Source of the DNA: Isoetes taiwanensis
Lineage: Eukaryota > Streptophyta > Lycopodiopsida > Isoetales > Isoetaceae
Reading direction: 5' to 3'
Length of the DNA: 64,000 nucleotides
NCBI GenBank assembly: GCA_021234155.1
Contig: JAJEKV010000039.1
Location: 6,982,912 to 7,046,911, forward strand
The notes beneath the pieces were generated by a model. That model did no database searches. It saw nothing but the letters and a program-made list of their open reading frames with translations, and was not told the DNA's origin. Made by a program: the position numbers and the translations under genes. This document shows, piece by piece, positions 58,155 through 64,000 of the stretch (positions are counted from its first letter, which is position 1; each line of letters starts with the position of its first letter).

Positions 58155-59225
58155 ATGACCTATCTCTTTGCAAAAGAACAAACAGGACATTCTCTACCAA
58201 AATGGCCCCTTTTGTGGCATTTAGGACAAGATCTTGCAAAGCAATTTTCAGCCCTATGATAGGGTTTACCACGGTTTGTGCATTGGGTATGGCGTAGAGC
58301 TAGAAGAAGGAGCATTATTACTATTTTTTAACTCCATGAGTTGTTTGGTAACTTCTAAGAGAGCTTCAGATACCTTACTTATCTCAGATTTCATTTTAAA
58401 AACACGGGGGTCTAGCTCTTCAACTTTTGGCTTCTTCTTTTCCTTCTGAACTGCATACACAGGGGCAGCATTAGCATAGTGTGACTCGTGCTCAGTATCA
58501 TGATGAGGAGGGTAGAATGGATCTCTGATTTCATCATCAGGCAGATAGCTTAGCATTTCTACTAAATCTACAGCCTTTACAAATGTCTTATGGATTGAAT
58601 CTAGCTCACCAAACTTTTGAAGCTTTAATAACTTTCTATAAATCTTAGGCCTAGACATCAGACCTCTGATAAAGGAAGCAACCAGATGCAAGGTTGGGTG
58701 GGAAACATGGTTCCTATTACACACCAGCAAATAAGAGTTAAATCTTTCCACATACTGTTTCACACTTTCACCAGATTTAATAGAAAAGGAATTGAGCTCA
58801 AAAACAAGGTCCTGGGGTGAAGTAGTCTTACCAAACCTTGACAGAAACCTTTGTTCCAATTCATCCCACTTAGTACCTATTGACAGTTCGAAATCCAACC
58901 AAGATCTGGCCTCATCACCTTTCATGCATTTGATAAACTTCGGCAAACTGGTACCTTTCTTCTTTCCATGCTCCTCATAATATTCTTCAAAATTCTTCAA
59001 GAAATGGTTGGCATTCATGGAAGAATCATAACAAGGGAAGAAAGCAGGTATAGTGAGCTCAAATTGGTAGGGAGCTTGTGGAGGAAAAGGCAAAGCGAGA
59101 AACATTTGTAACATTTCTTTGTGGGCGGTAGCCACTTTCATGCTTACCCCTACTAGATCTGGTTGACCTATTACCTCAGGTTGCTCAGCAGGCTCAGCAG
59201 TCTTTCTTGGTGCCATGGAGCTCAA
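58155..59225 (-). pseudogene. Gypsy gag with zinc knuckle, one frameshift
   Basis: Capsid-like protein that packages element RNA. The frame starts at 59225, 35 bp after the LTR; MAPRKTAEP three codons in may be the real start. The core matches the retrotransposon gag family: YDSSMNANHFLKNFEEYY, KGDEARSWLDFEL, WDELEQRFLSRFG, GESVKQYVERFNSYLL and FIRGLMSRPKI. After residue 319 the frame shifts by one base near 58275, and the knuckle CPKCHKRGHFGREC appears at about 58185-58230 in the new frame. Confidence 0.9.
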
Positions 59226-59239
59226 CTTCCAGGTGAAAA

Positions 59240-59256
59240 TCTCGGTAGAACCTCCA
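59240..59256 (-). other. Gypsy primer-binding site
   Basis: Three bases after the LTR the element strand reads TGGAGGTTCTACCGAGA, which would pair with a tRNA ending TCTCGGTAGAACCTCCA. Plant tRNA-Gln has such an acceptor end as far as I recall; the identity is not certain. Confidence 0.6.
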
Positions 59257-59259
59257 AAA

Positions 59260-61720
59260 TGTTAGCCTAAAACCTGGAATTTTAGCCTAACCTCAAAGGA
59301 ATCTTAAGCAGAATGGTTAGAACCTCCGGATCACTTAGGGTGATCAATCCTTGTCATATGAAACCAGAAAATTCATTTTTGAAGTGCTAGTTTTTCAAAA
59401 TCACTAGAGTCCCCAAACCTGAAAAAAGCCGTGAGCAAAAACTGAACTTGAGACACACCTTGAGAGATTTTGAAGATCTGATTGGTGTTATAAGTGATCA
59501 ACAAGCGAGAGGAAAATGGTGGAGAAGATTTGACTTGATTTGAATAAGGGGGTCAAGAAAATCGAGGTCAAAGGCAGGTCAAAAAGTTGGCGGTGCCAAA
59601 ACAGAGAGCCAAATTTTGCAGATGGAGTTTGATGGGAAATTTTGGGTTGGGATGCTGCTTGGACAACTTCAAAATAGCCTCTAGATCACGTGCAAAAGGT
59701 TTGAATAGCAAAAGGATGTTTTAGTTTTTCTGTAAGTAAACAAAACCTCAAGAAAAGAACAAACTCATGCTTGAGTTATGAAAAGAAATCTTTTTATATG
59801 TTTTCTCCAGAATGTATAGGTTTTTAGGATTTCTATAAGGATGAAATACAACTATCCGAAGAGGATATCATCTACGAGTAAGTGTTTTTGGTCTTGTTTT
59901 TGGTTTTGCTTTTTAAAAGAGCAATGCGAGAATTACAAAAATGGATGTACAATGATGAAAACGATTTTTCAGGGCAAAGACTATGCATTATAGCAATGTG
60001 GTACGAGAAAGTTTGATAATGTCAACAGGGGTATTACCAAAGTTTGAAAATAATAATGCTTGAGTAATAATGCTTGAGAGCAATTTCAAGGCGTATGAGT
60101 CTTTCGAGTGCTTCAAAAATACCAATGAAGTAATATGGAATGATTATTTAAGTTTGCAATCGAGGTGCTTCGATCTTTGAACAGTCTACAACGAACACGG
60201 ACTTCAATCTCGAGCGAAATAGAGCTGGAATCGAAAGGAAGCAGAGCAAAATGATATCAAAATATTGAGTCGCCAAAATCACAGAGGTATATCTCACGGG
60301 GCGTGTCGATTTGATCTGTATCTTTGGTTTAAGAGCTGTTCCTCTCACAAAACTAGCTCGGTAGAGTGATTTTAGGCCTAATTTGAGCAATTTCTCACGG
60401 ATCAAATGCCACAGAGGGTCCCCAAGGTCTCGGAAAAGGTTCGAGGGAGTTGATCTCGAGGGGAAAATTGGCGGGATTCAATCAAATTTAAGCCGCGAAT
60501 TGGCGGATTTAGCGAGGTTCCCCTATTTCTTAGGGTTCATCAAAAATTCTTAAGGGTGATATATCCCACGGGCACAAACGAAGTGCAGCTTACGTATATA
60601 AGGAATAGTGTTGACCCCACTATTAAGTTTACGTGCCATGCGGAGGGACACCGGCCAGTAACCGGCCCCCGCCCTAGCGCCGCGTGGAAAAATTGGGGGT
60701 GACACGGAACTATCGAGAAATAGATAGGGTAGATAGGCTAGAATAGGTTTTTCATTTTTTTGGCACGCATCCCAAGAATCCAATTTTGAAGGCCTTCCCA
60801 AGGGTTTTTTCAAATTTAAAAAGGCCATGTTAGCTCTTTTTGCCAAGCTTTCCATCTAGAAGGTTTTGAGGTCAAAGCTGAAACATTTAAATTTTTGTCC
60901 ATTTTGACCCATGGTCAATGAATATTACAACATAGGGATGGTGAAAAGTCATGGGAAAAAAGATGGGAAAAGGGTGTAAATAGGCTATACTAGGGTTTAG
61001 GAAGATGAAATGAGAATGAGAAAAGAGTTTTCTTGCCTTTGAAGTTTTTCAAGATCATTAGGGGGCAATTCTCAATTGAAGGTAGGATCAATAAAAAAAT
61101 GGGTAGTGAAATGATGGGAAAAGGTCTCAAAAGTGAAAAACATGGTGAGAGAAAGGTTATAAAAGGTTCATAGGACATAAAAAGGTGGATATGGAATGAA
61201 GACAAGATGGGTACCTCTGTAGCACTTGATTTCATCTCAGATTGTCTCTAATGCTCAAATCATACCTCATGGTGAAGATACATTTGCTCAAAGCCTAAGG
61301 GTCTTCCAAACTTCTATAAGGGTCTTCCAAACTTCAAGGCTAGAATAAGAGCATGTTTCACTTCCAAGATGGCATCCTTATATGTGTGACTTCAAACTAC
61401 TAATGAAACTCAAGCAAGCTCCATAAGGTTGAACTTTGGTAAAACATCTTGTGCTTCCTTGATAATCTTGCTATAGCCTTTGCCTGGTCTTCAAATCAAA
61501 GGAAAATGTTAAACAAATGGGAATGTGTCTAAAAGGTATTTTACCTCAAGGAAAAGATTAGGCTATAAAAGGAGATCCCCAATGCCTTCCAAACTTGGTC
61601 AAATGTCTTCCAAACTCTAATGGGATCACAATAGCCTGAAACTTTTCCTTAGAGGAAATATGGATGAAACAAAAGTTTTTGATAATAGATGCTAGTCCAT
61701 GTTGCCAGAAATGGGCAACA
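59260..61720 (-). repeat. Gypsy 5' LTR
   Basis: 2,461 bp, same ends as the 3' LTR. Followed by the target duplication CAACT at 61721-61725. Confidence 0.93.
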
Positions 61721-61725
61721 CAACT

Positions 61726-61856
61726 ACTGTTCTAGCTTTGCCAATCCCAGGGGGTCCTGGAGTGGGACCTTTATTTTCAAATAACATACCTACAACCTCG
61801 GCTGTTGCATGCCTTTCAATACCATCTCTAAGCTCAATTAGCGTGTCCTTCAGTCT
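61726..61856 (-). pseudogene. SMUBP-2-like helicase exon, 5' part with Walker A relic
   Basis: Minus strand, starting after a catatcag acceptor: RLKDTLIELRDGIERHATAE, VVGMLFENKGPT, then GPPGIGKARTV. Superfamily-1 helicases have GPPGTGKT here, so the ATP-binding loop has lost its final Thr and an adjacent Thr. Compared with the family as I know it, about 30-40 residues between the two halves appear to be missing. The whole exon (236 nt with the 50680-50784 part) is still free of stops. No other exons of the gene were found, so this is a duplicated exon relic. Confidence 0.78.
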
Positions 61857-61888
61857 CTGATATGTAATCCTTAAAATATGCACATATA

Positions 61889-63368
61889 TGTGACGTTCCA
61901 CATATTTATACGCATATTTAAGTATAAATACATGACACGTCACTATGAATAATTAATGGCACATTAATTATTTATAAGCTAAGGTTAGCTATGTTAATAA
62001 TTAAATTATAAAGGTGGAAACCTAACCCAAAACCCTAATTCGAATTTAGGGCTTATCCTAATATTAAAAAGGTCTAAAATACCAAATTAGTTAATTAATG
62101 ACATGCCACCTGGCCCAAATCGATTGGGCAAGGCAGGGTTTCCATTTTGGACACCCAAATTAGGGCTTTTGTGCCCCAATTCGAATTAGGAGCAATTGGA
62201 GATGGAGGAGGAGAAGCAGCCGCCAGACGCCCTTCAGTTAGTCGAGACGGAGCGGCCCAAGACCGATTTGACGGTTAGTCAGTAGGTTACCTTGTTAATT
62301 TATAGCATAGCGCCTCTCTGGGATGTGTTCTCTCTCTGCATGTGCTTTGGTTGATGGTTTAGTAGTTCTTTGCTTAGTTAGCACTCCGGAGATGGGGGAT
62401 TATGGGGGGTAGAGACCTCTGAGCCCATGTATTGTAGTATGCTCCTAGATAGAGCCCTGTATTATTCCCATTAGTTGCGGCCTGTGCACAAGAGACCACC
62501 GGGCCGTGGATGCTATGGAATTGCTCAGCACCAGAGAAGGGACGCAGTGGTGAAGTGGGGGTGGGGTCTTGCACGAACATAAAAGGCTCCTGAGACTCCT
62601 ACAGTGGGCTAGGCCTGATAGTCGGTCACGTAGAGGGCCGGGTATGGGTCTGACACTCCCTGGGTGCAGAGGTGTGACCCATATGGGGCATCCTGTACTT
62701 TGATGATAAAGTTAGGGGAGTAGGTCGGGTACGGATGCGGGGGTCGCTGATGCAGCACGTATTCTCTAGCTCACCCATGGAACCGCTGCGATCTTGGAAG
62801 GAGACACTTCCCCGAACTGCCTCATCGGACCAGGGAGATGTAACCTGGAGTAGGCTCGAAGGGTGGTACCTTGAGTCTGCGTCTCCGGAAGGGTATAGTG
62901 ACGCCATAGCATGATTCGACTCATCTGCAAAGTGTGCGGGGAGGGCGGATGGAGTGGACAACCCTAGCCTTTGTTCTATGCCGATAACGCCGGAGTTATA
63001 CCTCATCATTGATCTCTTGAAACCGAGCCGTCAGTCCATCCTCACAGGAGTCTGAACCGGGGTAGAGCCTGGGGTTTGGGGTGTTTTCCTTAGGATTAGA
63101 TGCATATTCTTTGCCGTTAGTACTTGGATGGATGTGCCACCCTTCGTGGTGGTTATTTATATATGATTTATGCTGTGTGCTAACATGTATTCACGCTTCC
63201 GCAACTTAGGAGTCCCATTGAAGGCTGTCCTTCACCCGGGCATCTCTCTACGGATGGTCCGAGTTAGACGGAGGGCCCTGCTCATGGGGAGCTGATTGCC
63301 ATGGGAGGGGGAAGTCCCTGTATGTATACATACGTCTGGAGCGCCGTATATATTCAAAGAGCGTCACA
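61889..63368 (+). repeat. LTR of element R (1,480 bp)
   Basis: Opens TGTGACG and closes CGTCACA, a perfect 7-bp inverted end pair. Directly followed by g and then the primer site. Aligns to 989-2614 on the other strand. Confidence 0.85.
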
Positions 63369-63369
63369 G

Positions 63370-63382
63370 TGGTATCAGAGCC
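63370..63382 (+). other. Primer-binding site of element R (initiator tRNA-Met)
   Basis: TGGTATCAGAGCC, a perfect complement to the 3' end of plant initiator tRNA-Met, followed by atgattttt as in the second copy at 63981. Confidence 0.9.
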
Positions 63383-63720
63383 ATGATTTTTTTGGTTGAC
63401 CAGAATCATAGCACTGACCAAATCTTTAACCCGTTAGTTCGGTAGTTGAGTGGGAGTTTAAGCTAGTTGGGATTTAGTTTTGTGCTAGGTGGATGTAATA
63501 AATTGTGAGTTTTAGGAAGTTTAGGGCGATTTTGGAGGGAAAAAGTTGTGACTGGAGGACCCAAGTTTAGATGGGCCATAACTTTTTGTAGGTAGCTCAG
63601 ATGAAGGCGAAAATGGTTCCAATGGATCAGACCTCCCAAATACCCTAGGGGGCACGTTTTCTGAGGTCGAAATGGCAATACCAAGGTGAAAAGTCAAAAG
63701 GGGCATTGTTAACGGATGAG

Positions 63721-63993
63721 GTGTTATTTATATATGATTTATGGTGGTTATTTATATATGATTTATGCTGTGTGCTAACATGTATTCACGCTTCCGCAAC
63801 TTAGGAGTCCCATTGAAGGCGTGGGCCGAATGATACCTCCGTGTCCTTCACCCGGGCATCTCTCTACGGATGGTCAGGAGTTAGGCGGAGGGGCCACGCT
63901 CATGGTGGCCGGATTGCCATGGGAGGGGAAGTCCCCGTATGTATCGTCACGAGGCTGTATATATTGAGAGGCGTCCACAATTGGTATCGAGCC
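63721..63993 (+). repeat. Partial second LTR 3' end plus primer site
   Basis: About 260 bp that repeats 63145-63368 with differences, ending gtccaca, then TGGTATCGAGCC at about 63982-63993 (a primer site with one base missing in CAG). It also contains a segment (gcgtgggccgaatgatacc) absent from the first copy but present in element L. It starts with a local duplication of gttatttatatatgattta. Confidence 0.8.
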
Positions 63994-64000
63994 ATGATTT

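Larger units (their letters stand above)
50785..61720 (-). mobile_element. Ty3/gypsy LTR retrotransposon (10,936 bp), complete but decayed
   Basis: Minus-strand element with LTRs of 2,467 and 2,461 bp, a primer site, gag with zinc knuckle, protease, an RNase H-like domain, RT, RT-linked RNase H remnant and integrase with a C-terminal tail. A 5-bp duplication CAACT marks the insertion into a helicase exon relic. The LTR length and pol sequence suggest the plant Tat-like branch. The position of the first RNase H domain, before RT, is unusual. Every ORF is broken by indels or stops. Confidence 0.93.
61889..64000 (+). mobile_element. 5' part of LTR retrotransposon (element R), truncated by window edge
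   Basis: Plus-strand relative of element L. It comprises a full LTR, a perfect tRNA-Met primer site, about 340 bp of leader, and then a second, partial copy of the LTR 3' end with its own primer site at the window edge. It lies in the intron-side flank of the helicase relic. No coding sequence is reached. Confidence 0.8.

Noticed and set aside
1-64000. tRNA, rRNA or CRISPR arrays
   Set aside because: None seen by eye. The tRNA-like strings are retrotransposon primer sites, and the tandem arrays lack the regular repeat-spacer form.

Overview
The window looks like nuclear DNA of a land plant with a large, transposon-filled genome. The evidence is: (i) an aldo-keto reductase gene of the plant AKR4 type split by six short GT-AG introns; (ii) remnants of a CCT6 chaperonin gene, a plant-type flavin monooxygenase gene and a chloroplast-type SMUBP-2/DNA2-like helicase gene; (iii) Ty1/copia and Ty3/gypsy elements with initiator-tRNA or tRNA-type primer sites, plus several plant LINE families. 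There is no bacterial gene organisation. A fern or another non-angiosperm with a bloated genome fits the impression, but the sequence does not prove it.

Layout. 1-2614: 5' part of an LTR element on the minus strand (element L), running off the left edge; a relative (element R) on the plus strand runs off the right edge at 61889-64000. 2615-7298: a 1.9-kb block present twice, with two short exon-like stretches in the spacer. 7299-11238: a 5'-truncated L1-type LINE, minus strand. 11239-15943: little recognisable. 15944-17780: the only intact host gene seen, an AKR of 306 codons in 7 exons, minus strand. 17781-19110: a promoter-side region with an inverted repeat, an 82-bp tandem repeat, a minisatellite and a G-box palindrome. 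19111-21040: a flavin monooxygenase exon fragment joined to eight decayed CCT6 exons. 21041-25550: mostly anonymous. 25550-33969: an APE-type LINE (copy A) split by a 5.3-kb copia element (26322-31628, TSD GTTCC) and by a small hAT-like MITE (32390-32627). 35046-43139: an L1 LINE with a twin-priming inversion and an 18-bp target duplication; it is itself split by a 5.35-kb terminal-inverted-repeat element (36432-41782) that carries a further LINE fragment. 45180-48724: the longest APE-type LINE copy, with endonuclease and RT. 48941-49480: a fold-back inverted repeat. 50785-61720: a 10.9-kb gypsy element (TSD CAACT) inserted into an exon of a SMUBP-2-like helicase relic.

How it fits together. 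The region is a nest of insertions whose order can be read from target-site duplications: copia inside LINE copy A; a LINE fragment inside the TIR element, which lies inside the twin-primed L1; and gypsy inside the helicase relic. No transposon ORF is intact. The APE-type LINE family ends in a conserved stem-loop module followed by a pentanucleotide microsatellite, found at least five times here. The most unusual items are the TIR element with a palindromic repeat array, the gypsy element with an RNase H-like domain upstream of RT, and a recurring pattern of small indels at CAG/CTG triplets between repeat copies. That last pattern may be a sequence-quality artefact of methylated DNA and, if so, would explain some apparent frameshifts.
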